DNA of 64,000 bases from Saprolegnia diclina VS20 (GCF_000281045.1 NW_008246092.1:243098-307097); one strand, 5' to 3'. Counted from the first letter of the stretch, positions 1 to 10,480 are shown. Program-made: numbers and translations. The notes: generated by a model from the sequence alone, not told the origin.

Positions 1-1556
1 CGACAATGGAGCACCACGCGCGTCTCCAGAGCACGTTCAAGATGCTCGTGCCCATCTACCGCAACGACGTCAAGATTCTTCGACGTAATGTCAAGCAATA
101 CGAAAATGCGGCGGCGGCGGCACTTGCGCTGAAGTACAAGCGGTATCCCAACGACCACGTATTACTGACTAGGATATCCCGACCATATATATGTATCTGC
201 ATCTCAAACAATTTGCTGTAGGCAATGGCGGTCGACGAGCACGAGCTGCGGCGCGAGGCGGCCGAAACGTCGTCGCGGCTTCTGGCCGACTTTCCCGAGA
301 CGATTTTGTCGCTAGAAGCGCTCGAGGCCCACGACGCGACGCTGCTGGAGCACCATGTCTTTGAGCTCGAGTACATGGTCGCGCATGCGCGCATCTGTGG
401 AGCCTATTACTTGACCAAGGCCAAGCGCCGCGCCGAGGTTGTGGCGACGCCGTTGACCGACACGCGGTCGGCCGACGACCTTCAGATGGCGTTCACTGAC
501 GCGCTGAGTGCGTACGAAGCGAGTGCCGCGGCGCTCCAAGCGAGTCTTGCAGCCGACGCGCACTTTCAATTGGAGCAGCAGGCGCGCGCGGCACCGACCA
601 TCTTTGTCGCGTCCGCACACTCGGCGCTCTACGGCAAACTCCAGCGCGCGGCGCGCAAGGTGCGGGCCGAGTGCCGTCTCTCCAAGACGCTCCACCAGCT
701 CCTCTCGCTCGCCCAGGCGCACACGCAGATTACTTCGATTGTTGCCAACGACGCAGTGCACGCGGCAGTCGCGGCAGCGGTCGTCCAGGCGTCCGCCGCG
801 CTCACTTCTGCCCACGAGACCCAAATCCAGGACGCAGTGGAGGCGCATGCGCGCGAGCTTCAAGCGCTCGAGCACCCGCAAACGAATTTGGACAAGAGCA
901 TCGATGTGGCGGACGTCAAGAGCGCGCACAAAGCTGAGTTGTTTGCGATCGTGAGCCTCACCAAAGTCGTCGCCCGGCGCAAGGCCCTCGCGCTGCGTCG
1001 GCACGCCGAAGCCGAGTTTGCACGCCTCGAGCACATGCAAGCGCAGCACGCGATCATGCTGCAGAAGCTCGAGACCGAACTCGAGACGCGCGAATCTCTT
1101 GAACACATGCGCTTGTTGGCGCGGCTTGAGAAGCGCAAGCTGGCGCGCATGGCTTGCGGGCCGCCCTCCACGAATAGTAGCGACCCAGAACCTGCTACTC
1201 CAAGTGCCATGCTTGAGGAAGAGAAGGCCAAGATCATCGAAGAGAAGCGAAGCGAGTGGCATGAGGCCGAAGTGGCCTGTGCCAACGAAGTTCAAGCCGC
1301 CGCGGTCGAGGCGATCGCCGCCGAGGCCGTCACCTTTGGGCTTGGCACCGACACAGACGTGGTCCAGGGCCTCATTGCGCAACTCCAGGCGGTCGACTTT
1401 GGCCGCACGCCGAGCACGATCAAGCAGATCCACGCGGTCGAGAAGGTGCTTCTAAGCATGCGCGAGAGCGTCCAAAAGCCCCGGCGGAGCGGCGCCAAGA
1501 GCTCCGGTCCGTCGCACATCGTTGTGGAAAAAGCCAAGAAACCCATCTTTCGTTGA
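1..1556 (+). CDS. Coiled-coil-rich hypothetical protein (5' end may be cut by window edge)
   Basis: Two exons, 6-158 and 222-1556, joined in phase across a 63-bp intron (159-221, GTATTA donor, TAG acceptor). The first ATG is at base 6, but the frame is open to the window edge, so the true start may lie upstream. The roughly 495-residue product is Ala/Glu/Arg-rich and almost wholly helical, with long heptad-like stretches (for example residues 130-360), no signal peptide and no membrane segment. The C-terminus is basic. I recognise no family; a structural or cytoskeletal role is only a guess from the coiled-coil character. Confidence 0.6.
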
Positions 1557-1617
1557 TGCATTGAAATCGTTGCAATTCGAAAATATTCCTTCAATCTTCA
1601 ATCTAAAAACTTGAATC

Positions 1618-2049
1618 TTAAGTCCAAAACAAGGCGCGGTACGACTTGGACCCACGCTCGCGCCACACTTGTCCATAGAGCACAAAGAAAATGCCAAAGA
1701 GGATGCAAGCTCCGCCCGTAATAAGACCAAAGAGATTGCCGAGGCGATAGAGCGTAAGGAGCCCGAGACCAAAGAGGTAAAAGCCGCTGCCGCGGAAGGA
1801 CGCGAGGAGCGGAAACCACGCGAGTGGCGCAGCGGTTGCGAGGAGGAGCGCCGGGATGACGAGCAGCGAGAGGAAGAGCTGGAAGAGCGTGAGGGCCACC
1901 GATGCAGCGGACGCGGCATACCCGTAGTCGAACGTGCTGAGGATGTACCCAGTGGCCGCTGCATTCACAGTCGCCAAGAGAAGCGTCGACACTTGGTGAA
2001 AGAGGTGGAAGCCGCCGACACCGCCCACGGTGTACCACGTCATGTTCAT
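1618..2049 (-). CDS. Four-pass membrane protein, paralogue A
   Basis: Single exon of about 143 residues starting at the Met codon 2047-2049 (a second Met lies two codons on). It has four hydrophobic segments of about 20 residues and a short polar C-terminus beginning with the motif VWRERGS. It aligns along its length with the plus-strand protein at 2459-2878: shared HQV near the N-terminus, a GSGxY motif between segments 2 and 3, and W-[RK]-E-R after segment 4. The size and four-pass layout resemble COPI-associated/Tvp15-type Golgi proteins, but that is a weak resemblance. The two genes are head to head with about 410 bp between starts. Confidence 0.65.
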   Translation of the reverse strand: MNMTWYTVGGVGGFHLFHQVSTLLLATVNAAATGYILSTFDYGYAASAASVALTLFQLFLSLLVIPALLLATAAPLAWFPLLASFRGSGFYLFGLGLLTLYRLGNLFGLITGGACILFGIFFVLYGQVWRERGSKSYRALFWT

Positions 2050-2458
2050 GGCGCGTGCGGATGTATCGCTGCACAGATCAAGACTGGGGACTGTTGGGCG
2101 ATATCTAGAGCGGAGAAGTTCGGCACGCTCCATACGACGGCAAGAAACCGCCAACCTCTACACGGAGATGGCCATTGACCACCCCGTCTCGCCCGCACAG
2201 ATGAAATTTTCGCGCCGGCAGGAAGAATGGACCGCCGATGGCAGAATGCCTAGACACCGGACGCAGAGACATTGGCGAGGACGACCAGCGAATGTACCTG
2301 TTCTAGCAGTGGACAAACGCGCTTGTGCTGCGTGGAGGCCTGTGGGCCGAGATTTCGGCGGCGCGTTTTCGCTGTCTCAAAATTTCGCCAAATGCAACTC
2401 AGTTCTGGATGGTCGTCGCAGACTCGAATTATCCCGCTCGCTCGACAACAACAACACC
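2050..2458. promoter_or_regulatory. Bidirectional intergenic region between the two four-pass paralogues
   Basis: The 409 bp between the two divergent starts hold no convincing coding sequence. They must contain the 5' leaders and promoters of both genes. I see no clear TATA box and no palindrome. Confidence 0.4.
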
Positions 2459-2878
2459 ATGGGTGGACTCTACACGCTGCACCAGGTATGCATGACGCTT
2501 GTGGCCCTCGTCGGTGTCACGGCTGCGGTCCTCAGCTTTGTCACCACCACATTTGCCTTTGGCGAGCTCGGCGCGCTGCGCGCAACGCTTACTTCGCTCG
2601 GCGCCTTTGCCTATCTCTTTGTCCTCTCGGTGCTGTTGCTGCTCGCCGCGGCGTTTGGTGCGCTCCAGCCGCTGCTTTGGCTCGGCTGTCTCGGCAGCTT
2701 CACGGGCAGTGGGCTCTACGCCACGTACCTCGGCTTGCTCATCTACACGTTCCTCGGCGGCGCGGCGTATGGGCTTCCGATGAGCGTCTTTTGCATTGCC
2801 GTCGGCGTCCTCAGCATCGTCTTGGGCCTCGCGTGGAAAGAGCGCGATACTGCGACCTACTACTCCCTCGTCAATTGA
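2459..2878 (+). CDS. Four-pass membrane protein, paralogue B
   Basis: Single exon of 139 residues. The start at 2459 was chosen because it gives a short N-terminus directly before the first membrane segment, as in the divergent paralogue; the longer upstream reading has no such support. Four hydrophobic segments, a GSGLY motif between segments 2 and 3, and a C-terminal WKERD motif match paralogue A. Function unknown; COPI-associated/Tvp-like proteins share size and topology. The pair probably arose by inverted tandem duplication. Confidence 0.65.
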   Translation: MGGLYTLHQVCMTLVALVGVTAAVLSFVTTTFAFGELGALRATLTSLGAFAYLFVLSVLLLLAAAFGALQPLLWLGCLGSFTGSGLYATYLGLLIYTFLGGAAYGLPMSVFCIAVGVLSIVLGLAWKERDTATYYSLVN

Positions 2879-3600
2879 GCTCATGTACTTATATATGTCG
2901 CCACATTGCACTTGATATTGCCCTTTGGTTGACGGAGGATCGACGGCAACAAAGGAAGACCTTTTGCAATAGAATTGCATGTCCGTAACTGGTCGAGAGC
3001 CACGTGCCATCTGTTCCACTACGCAGGCCTTAGAGAACATTTCGATCGGATGCAGTTTCGATCTGACGGCAGTTCAAGTCCCGCCAAACACGCAATATTG
3101 CACGCTGCGTGCCACAGCTGTGTACACGAACGACGGTCCTTTTGCAATCATGGCCGTGCGTGGATTCGAACTCGGGTGGAGCTTGTCCTTTGGGTGACAA
3201 ACTTGGCTCGCAATGGCCTCTTCAACATCAACTTCAACGTGGGACCGCCTTCATCCATGTACTCTTGTACTGCAGCAACCTCTGCCCTGGAAGAGTAAAC
3301 AAGACTGTAATGCGACTTGCTCCCGAACGTCAATCGGCGCCACATCATTTGCCTCGAGCGACTCGAACCATCGAGGCTTCTTGGATGCACCGAGCCGTTC
3401 GACGCGCATGGGTGCCCGACGCATGTCGCGATGCCATCAACATCGTACCGCCGTCCGGCCTACCACGCTGCTGCGACGCGACCTCTGTTGCCTGGAGGGC
3501 CTTTCTGCCAAGTAGAGTCGACCTGATGCGAAATGCTCCTCCCAACGCAACTCTTGAAACGAAAGATCGGGTTGACATGAAGGAGGGCGCAGCGCGTGTC
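2879..3600. other. Intergenic stretch without recognised gene
   Basis: About 720 bp between two convergent genes. It contains only short open frames with no recognisable domain and no usable start. A TTCGAA-containing segment near 3168-3174 looked briefly like a tRNA T-arm but has no matching stems. It must hold the 3' UTRs of both neighbours. Confidence 0.4.
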
Positions 3601-4837
3601 TTACTTCTGCGCGTAGAGGGCCAGAATGCGGTTGACGTCGCGCTTGCAGCCGAGGAAGATGCCCGTGCGCTCGTGGATGTGCGTCTACATATGCTCATTA
3701 GCATCGGGATGGTGCAACGAGAGGAGGTAGTACCGGGTTGAGGTCGAGGACACGCGTCGTGCCGTTCGTCGAGAGACCGCCGGCCTGCTCGACGATGAAC
3801 GACATCGGGATCGCTTCGTAGAGCATGCGAAGCTTGCCCGTCTTGGACTTCTTGTCGGCGGGGTAGAAGAAGACGCCACCGTAGAGGATCGTGCGGTGCA
3901 CGTCCGAGACCATACTGCCGACGTAGCGGGCAGCGTACGGCTTGGGCGCGTTCTTGCACTCGTCGACAAACTGCTTGGTGGGCGCGTCCCAGAGGGCAAA
4001 GTTGCCTTCGTTGCACGAGTAGATCTACATACTTGGATCACAATCTCGACGTCGCGCAAGCGATGTATTACCGTCTTGGGGTTTTCCGGGATGCGGATGT
4101 TCTTGTGCGAGAGGATGAACGAGCCGATCGTCGGGTCGAGCGTGAAGCCGTGGACGCCCTTGCCGTACGTGACGACCATCTGCGTCGAGCTACCGTACAT
4201 GCAGTAGCCGGCGGCGACGAGCTGACGACCCGGCTGCAAAATGTCCGAGATCCTACTCGGAACTTAGTGTCGGCGAAAGAAGGTTGTGTGCGGCGTACTG
4301 GCGGCGCGGGCCCGTGTTTTGCATGGCGTAAATCGCAAAGATGGTACCCGTCGAAATGTTGCAGTCAATGTTGGACGACCCGTCGAGCGGGTCAAACGCA
4401 ATGCCGTACTTGCCTAAACCAAGTGCCATGAGTGTCTCGATCAATACGATGTGGATGCGACGTACAGCCCGAGACGCCTTCGACCCAGATCGGCTCTTCG
4501 TTCTCCTCCGAGACCATGACCTCAATCTTGGTCGAGTTGCGGAGCGAGTTGATAAAGATTTCGTTCGAGAGCAAGTCGAGCTTCTTGACGTCGTCACCCG
4601 TCGAGTTGGTCGAGCCATCAAGGCCATAGAGACCGGTCAGGCCTACAGGTACGTGGCAGCGTGAGCCACTCGGTTGCGTGGCATAGACGTACCGGCGCGA
4701 CGCACGGCCGACGAGATGACCTTGCACGCAAGCTCGATTGAGTTGAAGAGGATGCAGAGGTCGTTGTTGGACTGGAGCTCGCCGTCGGCGAGGATGAAGC
4801 GGCTGAGCGTGATCGGGTTCGAATGGTCGACTTGCAT
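3601..4837 (-). CDS. FBP: Fructose-1,6-bisphosphatase
   Basis: Hydrolyses fructose-1,6-bisphosphate to fructose-6-phosphate in gluconeogenesis. Six exons splice cleanly on the minus strand. Introns fall at about 4643-4692, before the exon encoding [11 protein letters not shown], and after the segments ending RRQ, PKT and LNP. The family hallmarks are all present: ISSAVRRAG near the N-terminus, VKKLD, VSEEN, the metal-binding [27 protein letters not shown] and a C-terminal [15 protein letters not shown]. Length, about 330 residues, is normal. The start at 4837 gives a standard N-terminus. A longer reading from 4972 would need a 24-bp intron, which is below the size seen elsewhere here. No transit peptide is evident, so probably cytosolic. 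Confidence 0.9.
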
Positions 4838-4972
4838 GATAGTGCTTGGGTACTTGGCTCAAAAAGGCAAACTGACCTTGTCGACGTCCTTTCCTTGGAT
4901 ATCCTCTATCCTTTTATCTTCAACGTCCGCGTCGGGTGCGGCCGGTACCTCTACCTTTGCATATCCTTTCAT

Positions 4973-5411
4973 AACTAATATCTGCGACAATCCACCGCCA
5001 AGAGAGGAAGATCGGGGCTAGGGATCGGTAGTGCACCAATAAGGATGCGGCGCTGGTGTCGCCTCGACCAATCGCATGGCGGCTCGCACGCACAGTGGGC
5101 GCGCGTGACGCGGCGTGCGTCATGCGTCCTTTTTTATCTTGTCCGTTTTATGTGGGGCATTGTATGTGGCATTAAATTTTTCTTTTTTATGGGACCGAGT
5201 AGCCGCAAGTTGACGCCGACACGAGCGCCGATGTCGCCAGGATGTGCGCAGATTCGATGTGCACGGGTAGTGGGTACGTGCCCCGGGGCACATTGCTCTT
5301 ATTCGGAGGGTCCGGATACGGATACAGCAGAGACTGCCGGATAATGGTTCGTGTATCCGGTCATTCGACTGGCAGCGTATCCGGCACAGTCCCAGGTTGC
5401 AGAGCGGTGGC
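4973..5411. promoter_or_regulatory. Intergenic promoter region, FBP/BUD13, with CCGGATAC motif cluster
   Basis: About 440 bp between divergent genes. The BUD13-proximal part holds CCGGATAC at 5312-5319, CCGGATAA at 5337-5344, GTATCCGG at 5353-5360 and GTATCCGG at 5377-5384, the last only 28 bp from the BUD13 ATG. The same element recurs before other genes of this window. No coding sequence is seen. Confidence 0.5.
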
Positions 5412-7303
5412 ATGGCGTCCAAGATGGAGGCGCTCCAGCGCTACATGGCAGGTACGCGCGAACGAGCGAGGATGCAAGTCGATGATATGGACTAGGTGGG
5501 GCCAAGGAAGAGAAGAAGAAGAAGCGCAAGGCCAAGAGCTCGCATGTGGGCATGCGCGTGATCGATGACGACGACGACTGGCGCGAGCTTGCACCCAAGG
5601 GCAAGAAGACCGACTTGTGGCAGAACGAGACTGGCGATGTGGATGAAGACTTACCGATGGTCGTCGAAACGGACTACGACCCCGAGAATCAGCCCGTCGT
5701 CGCCAACGCCGAGGAGTTTTTCGAGCGCGAGCGGGCCGACGAGCTCGAGCAGCAGTGGCAAGAAGACGAAGCCAACGCCCGTCGCGCCAAGGCAGCAGAA
5801 CCTGATGCGTCGCCTCCGCGCAAGTCCCGGCGATCCGACACGCCACCACGACGGGCAGTTGACGATGCCTCGCCGCCTCGTCGGGCGACTTCTGGGGACG
5901 CGTCCCCGCCTCGGCGACGAGCTCGTGACACTGACAGTGACGCCTCGCCCCCGCGTCGCTCCCGCAAAGATCAAAGCGAAGATGCATCACCACCCCGGCG
6001 CCGTCCCGCGGACCGCGGCGATGCCTCGCCCCCGCGTCGGTCCCGATTCAGCCAAGTTGCCTCGCCACGACCTCGTCAGGATGCGTCACCTCCGCGCCGG
6101 CAACGCGAAGACGCCTCGCCACCCCGTCGCACCCGACCCGCATCTTCGTTGCCGCGTGACGCTTCACCGCCTCGAGTCTCCAAGCGCGAGAGTGCGCCGT
6201 CGTCGCCGCCACCGCGAGATGCCTCGCCTCCGCGCCGCCGTTCGGATCGTCGTCGACGAGATGAGTCCCCTTCACCTCAACGCCGGCGGTCGAGAAGCAA
6301 GCGCCGGTCCCGGTCCGCGTCGCCTCGTCGCCGACGAAGCCGTGAGCGGTCGCCGCGCCGTGATCGCCGCAGCAAAGAACGATCGTCCTCTCCTCGTCGC
6401 CACCGCCGTGACAGCCCGTCGCCACGCCGCGACCGCCGGCGTCGATCTCGCAGCCCTCGCCGATCCCGCAGCCCCCGCCGGTCACCAAGCGCTCACCAAT
6501 CCCGCGCACGGTCGCCCCCACCAGCGGCGTCGCGGGCCGAGACCAACGAAGCTGCGGACGACGCCCCGACACCACCTCAGCGGTCGTCACCTGTGAAAGC
6601 GCCGGGCGGCGGCGTCTTTACGGGCAAAGAGTTCCGTCAAGAGAGCGAGCGGGCGCGCAAGCAGCAAGGCGCGCTCTTCGAGGACGAAGCGCTGATGGGC
6701 AAGCAAGCCGAGACGGTCTACCGTGACAAGCGCGGGCGCAAGCTGGATATGCTCATGGAGATGGAGCGGCAACGCGAGATCCACGAGGGCAAGCGCAAGC
6801 GTGAGGCGCTCGAAGAATACGAGTGGGGCACAGGCAAGGTTCGGAAGGAAGAGCTCAAGAACCAGCGCGAACAGCTCGAAGAGATCAAGGCCAAGGTACG
6901 ACAAACGCATATGTGCTCCCGCTCATGCGTATGTATTAGCCTTTTGCGCGCTACAAGGACGATGGCGAGCTCGATGCGGCGCTCAAGCACCGCCCACGTA
7001 ACTTTGATCCGATGGAGTCGTCGCTCTTCAAGGTACACGGGACGTCCATGCCAGGGCGATGGCGCTGACTTGATCTAGGACGACGCCAAGGAGCTTTTGG
7101 AGAAGACGTCGAAAAAGTCCAAGAAGAGCAAACCGCGCTACTCGGGCCCGTCGGCGCCACCGAACCGCTTCAACATCCCGCCGGGCTACCGCTGGGACGG
7201 CGTCGTGCGCGGCAACAACTGGGAAGAGAAGGTGCTCCTGCGCCAGAACAAGAGCCAAGCCGACAAGGCCGACGCGTACCAGAACGCGACCGCCGACATG
7301 TAG
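5412..7303 (+). CDS. BUD13: BUD13-like pre-mRNA splicing factor (RES complex)
   Basis: Component of the retention-and-splicing (RES) complex of the activated spliceosome. Four exons: 5412-5451, 5496 to about 6896, about 6945-7030 and about 7078-7303, all joining in frame. The short first exon supplies MASKMEALQRYM and the second a Lys-rich block followed by VGMRVIDDDDDW, both typical of BUD13 N-termini. The middle is an array of DASPPRR-type repeats followed by an Arg/Ser-rich tract, as in animal BUD13. The conserved C-terminal domain contains KxFARYKDDGELD-like sequence, then RFNIPPGYRWDGVVRG. The last residues (KADAYQNATADM) fit the family end. Nuclear. CCGGATAC motifs sit directly upstream, and another spliceosome-associated gene follows 118 bp downstream. 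Confidence 0.9.
5808..6240 (+). repeat. DASPPRR-type heptad repeat array inside BUD13
   Basis: At least ten copies of a Asp-Ala-Ser-Pro-Pro-Arg-(Arg/Lys) core separated by 3-10 residues, encoded by diverged codons rather than an exact DNA tandem repeat. An Arg/Ser-dipeptide tract follows to about 6540. Ser-Pro sites flanked by Arg are likely phosphorylation targets. Confidence 0.8.
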
Positions 7304-7311
7304 TTGCAAAG

Positions 7312-7321
7312 TATCAACTTG
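7312..7321 (+). repeat. Recurrent 10-mer TATCAACTTG, copy 1
   Basis: Lies 9 bp past the BUD13 stop. Other exact copies (either strand) are at 15268-15277, 39516-39525, 41055-41064 and 50804-50813. All copies are outside coding sequence; function unknown. Confidence 0.4.
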
Positions 7322-7384
7322 ACTTTCTATATATGCTTGCGCTCGTTTTGCTGCAAAGCAGTGGCGTGTTTTTAGACAAGGCAT

Positions 7385-7405
7385 GTATCCGGATTGACCG
7401 GATAC
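7385..7405. promoter_or_regulatory. Inverted pair of GTATCCGG / CCGGATAC sites
   Basis: GTATCCGG at 7385-7392 and its reverse complement at 7398-7405 form an imperfect inverted repeat with a 5-bp spacer. It ends 16 bp before the ATG of the C9orf78-like gene. Candidate transcription-factor site or core-promoter element. Confidence 0.5.
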
Positions 7406-7421
7406 AGCATGGTAAAGTGCA

Positions 7422-8360
7422 ATGTTCCGGCAGCGGGCCAAGAAGCCGAAGCGGACGCGAGCGCCGGTCGAGGACGATGGCAGCGACGGCAACGAGGTCT
7501 CGCTGGACGAGCTGCGTGAGCTCCGCGAAGACCAGAAGGCTCGGAAGCGCCAGATGCTCGTGAAGGGCGTGGCGGCGACGACCGAGCCGGCGCCCACGAA
7601 GGCCAAGACCGCCGAGACCAATACGCTCGATGGGCAATTCACAGCGCAGTCGCAGATGACGACCGCCGATCATTACGCGCAGATCATGTACGTTGTGCTA
7701 AAAGCGCAGTCGCAGCAGAAGTGATCCAACGACTAGGAACACGTACGTCGAAGAGAAACTCAAGGCCAAGTACAAGCTGGACGACGGAACGAACGCGGCG
7801 CCAGCGCTCACGGCAGAGCAAGAGCTGTACCGCATTCCCGACGAGCTCAAGAAGAAGATGAACATCCCAGACTCTGCGAGTGTACGCGTCTTGCTGGCGC
7901 GCATTCTCGTGTCATCAGGCTACGCTAGGCGCCCGAGGGTGGGATCGTGACGTGGAACACGGGCATCGCCGAGGTCGAGCTGCCAAAGAGCGTCCACGAC
8001 CAGGTTGTCGAGGCGACGAAAGAGGCGCTCGAGCGTCAACAGCACAACGAAGCCACGCTCCAAATCAGCTCGGCGCTGCCGACGAACGTCAGCGCCAACT
8101 ACAAGCAGCACAAGCACGACTACATCACGGACCTCAAGAGCCAATCCAAAGGTCCACTTTACCTACAACAAGCGGTGTTCGCATGCTCATCGTATCTGTA
8201 GAGGACCAGCGGGCCAAAGGGTTCCAGCACGGTACGACGCTGCGCAATCTTCCCCATCCTTCTCTCATGTGGCGTGCAACTAGTGGACAAGAATGCACCG
8301 TCGGACGACCGCGTCATGCACCAATTTCGTCGAGAATTGAGCCGTCAGCGCCGTAAATAG
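7422..8360 (+). CDS. C9orf78/TLS1-like spliceosome-associated protein (Hep59 family)
   Basis: Five exons splice in frame, with introns at about 7688-7737, 7881-7928, 8150-8201 and 8232-8282. Recognised from the family order: basic N-terminus with RQRAKKPKR and a VSLDELRELRE helix, then HYAQIMNTYVEEKL, LYRIPDELK, GIAEVELP, and the signature TNVSANYKQHKHDY. The C-terminus is basic (RRELSRQRRK). Human C9orf78 and fission-yeast Tls1 bind the Brr2 helicase and tune splicing, so a nuclear splicing role is inferred. About 215 residues, shorter than the human protein (about 290). It follows BUD13 on the same strand. Confidence 0.8.
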
Positions 8361-8908
8361 TGTCTGAAATGAACACGCGTCTACAACCACCGTACATCGC
8401 TGCCCATCCCATTCCCCGATCAAAGTGTCCACAATAGCACTGCACCCAAGTCCAAGACTGCATGTCGGCAGCTTTGCCATCCACTTGGCGTCAAGACCAA
8501 GGACAACCGTCGTCACCACATGGGCAGCGGCTATTCATGCTACAAATACAGGCGCCACGGTCAAGATCGCGAGGGACACACAGGCGCACCTGCTGGATTC
8601 CTTCGGCGGCTACTTGCCGCAAATAATTTCTGCGTTCACCGGATACGAGTCTTGTATCCGGATGCGGCGGCGCGCCATACAAACCGCAAGACGTGGCGTT
8701 TCCAGCCAGTGAAACTGCTGCCCGTCGGTGCGATTATCCGGACGACGAGGCGCCGGATACGGGCCACTGGATTTCTTAGCGCGGTATACAAACGCCAAGT
8801 GTGACCGGCTGAGATGCATCTTCTATGGGATCATCATTTTCGATTTCTTGGCGTCACGCACGGTAAATGGTCCCGACGATGGCGGCCAATGACTAATATA
8901 GATCGTAG
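8361..8908. promoter_or_regulatory. Intergenic region with four CCGGATAC-type sites upstream of the carrier gene
   Basis: The 548 bp contain no gene I can support. CCGGATAC at 8639-8646 and GTATCCGG at 8654-8661 form an inverted pair. TTATCCGG at 8734-8741 and CCGGATAC at 8753-8760 form a second. The carrier ATG is 149 bp downstream. Confidence 0.5.
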
Positions 8909-9853
8909 ATGACAGTTGCAACAGCCTCGATGGTCCAGCAAGTGAAGCCCACGACGTCCATGGCCGTGAAGGCGCAGCCCTACATCTGCGGCGGGTCCGC
9001 GGCCGTCGTTGCCGCGATCGCGATCCACCCGATCGATCTCGTCAAGGTGCATTTGCAGCTCGCAGGCCAAACGGGCTCGAACGCGACGGCCGCCAGCGTC
9101 GCCAAGTCGGTGATTGCGAAAGAAGGCGTCAAGGGCCTGTACGCTGGCCTCTCGGCTGCCGTCGTGCGCCAGATGGTGTACGGCACGGCGCGCCTCGGCA
9201 TGCACCGCGCGATCTCGGACTCGATCCAGACCGCCCGCGTCGAGAAGGGCGCGACCGACGGCCTCCCGCTGTGGATGAAGAGCGCGATCGCCATGGGTAC
9301 GGGCGCCGTGGCTGCGACGCTGGGCTGTCCCATGGACGTCTCGCTCGTGCGTATGCAGGCCGATACGCTGGCGGCGCCGGCCGACAAGCGCGGCTACAAG
9401 AACGTGTTTGACGCGATCTTCCGCATCGCCAAGGCCGAAGGCGTCCCGACGCTCTGGCGCGGCAGTGTGCCCCTCATTGCACGCGGCGCGGCCATGAACT
9501 TTGGCATGATGGCGTCGTACGACCAGGCCAAGGAAGTGCTCGGCAGCTACTACGGCCAAGGCTTTGTGACCAACGTCGGCGCCAGCGCGGTCTCGGGCTT
9601 TGCGTGTGCGTTCACGTCGCTCCCGTTCGACCTTGTCAAGTCGCGCCTCATGAACATGAAGGTCAACAGCGCCGGCCAGTACCCGTACGCAGGCGTCGGC
9701 GACTGCTTTGCGCAAATCGCGCGCAAGGAAGGTGTCGGGAAGCTCTGGCGCGGCTACTGGACGTACTATGGCCGGTGCGCGCCGAACGCGATGATTGTGC
9801 TGCTCGTCATCGAGCAGATCAACGCAGTCTACAAGAAGACGTTCTTGTCCTAG
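8909..9853 (+). CDS. Mitochondrial 2-oxoglutarate/dicarboxylate-type carrier
   Basis: Exchanges dicarboxylates across the inner mitochondrial membrane. Intronless, 314 residues, the normal length for the solute carrier 25 family. It has three repeats, each with the P-x-D-x-x-[KR] signature: HPIDLVK near residue 44, CPMDVSLVR near residue 146 and LPFDLVK near residue 240. The second-repeat sequence VSLVRMQAD is like the oxoglutarate carrier's VALIRM. Each repeat has a following G-x-x-x-L-[WY]-[RA]-G helix motif. Oxoglutarate/malate exchange is the best guess; dicarboxylate carriers are close alternatives. Confidence 0.85.
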   Translation: MTVATASMVQQVKPTTSMAVKAQPYICGGSAAVVAAIAIHPIDLVKVHLQLAGQTGSNATAASVAKSVIAKEGVKGLYAGLSAAVVRQMVYGTARLGMHRAISDSIQTARVEKGATDGLPLWMKSAIAMGTGAVAATLGCPMDVSLVRMQADTLAAPADKRGYKNVFDAIFRIAKAEGVPTLWRGSVPLIARGAAMNFGMMASYDQAKEVLGSYYGQGFVTNVGASAVSGFACAFTSLPFDLVKSRLMNMKVNSAGQYPYAGVGDCFAQIARKEGVGKLWRGYWTYYGRCAPNAMIVLLVIEQINAVYKKTFLS

Positions 9854-9959
9854 ATATTATCCCCTATTAGTTTTTAGTTCGATTTCTCTAATGCTACACA
9901 TTCCATGTCAACACATACAACATGTCGGTCTATTCGAGGCAAAATGTAGCTACAGATGG

Positions 9960-10480
9960 CTACTTGGTTTGGACCTCGAAATGGGCGTCGGCGATGAGGG
10001 CCTATGGTGAGAGAGAGACGACGATGATGACGGAGCTGGTAGGATGGCGAGCGCGGCAGCAAGTACCTGGCCTTCCGATGTGGCGAGGTACTCGCGCGAG
10101 ACGGCAATGTCCGACTGAATCGCTTCGATGAGCGCATCGAGCGACGAGAACGGCAGCTCGGGCCGAATGTAGGCGCCGAGAAGCAAGTCGATTTTGGCAC
10201 CATAAAAGTCGGACGTAAACTCGTGCAGCAAGTGCGGCTCGATGGTCTTCTCGGTGTTCTGGAACGTCGGGTTCCAGCCGACGCTGGCGACCGCCATGTA
10301 CGGCCCGGCGCCGTCGACCGTCGCCCAGCCGCAGTAGATGCCCGTCGGCGTGTCGTGGAGCGCGTCGCCGAGGTCCTTCGGGCACATGTTGGCGGTCGGA
10401 CACCCGAGCTGCTTGCCGCCGCGGCCAAAGCCCGTGACGACGGTCGCCGAGAGGCGGATGGCAGGCACGGACTTGACCAT
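9960..10480 (-). CDS. RFK: Riboflavin kinase
   Basis: Phosphorylates riboflavin to FMN. Two exons: the main one from the Met at 10480 and a short terminal exon after an intron whose donor follows SEGQ (about 10006-10056), ending ALIADAHFEVQTK. The family core is clear: GFGRGGKQLGCPTANM near residues 17-32 (the PTAN substrate motif), GIYCGWATVDG, SVGWNPTFQNTEKTIEPHLL and DFYGAKIDLLL. About 155 residues, normal for a monofunctional eukaryotic kinase. No FAD synthetase domain is fused. Upstream are CATCCGGAT (10518-10526) and TCGGATAC (10534-10541). Confidence 0.9.

Noticed and set aside
312-1433. Minus-strand open frame of 373 codons opposite the coiled-coil gene
   Set aside because: His/Arg/Leu-rich composition typical of antisense frames, no recognisable domain.
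3055-3195. Possible tRNA, suggested by TTCAAGTCCCGCC and TTCGAACTC strings
   Set aside because: No matching T-stem, anticodon stem or acceptor stem can be built on either strand.
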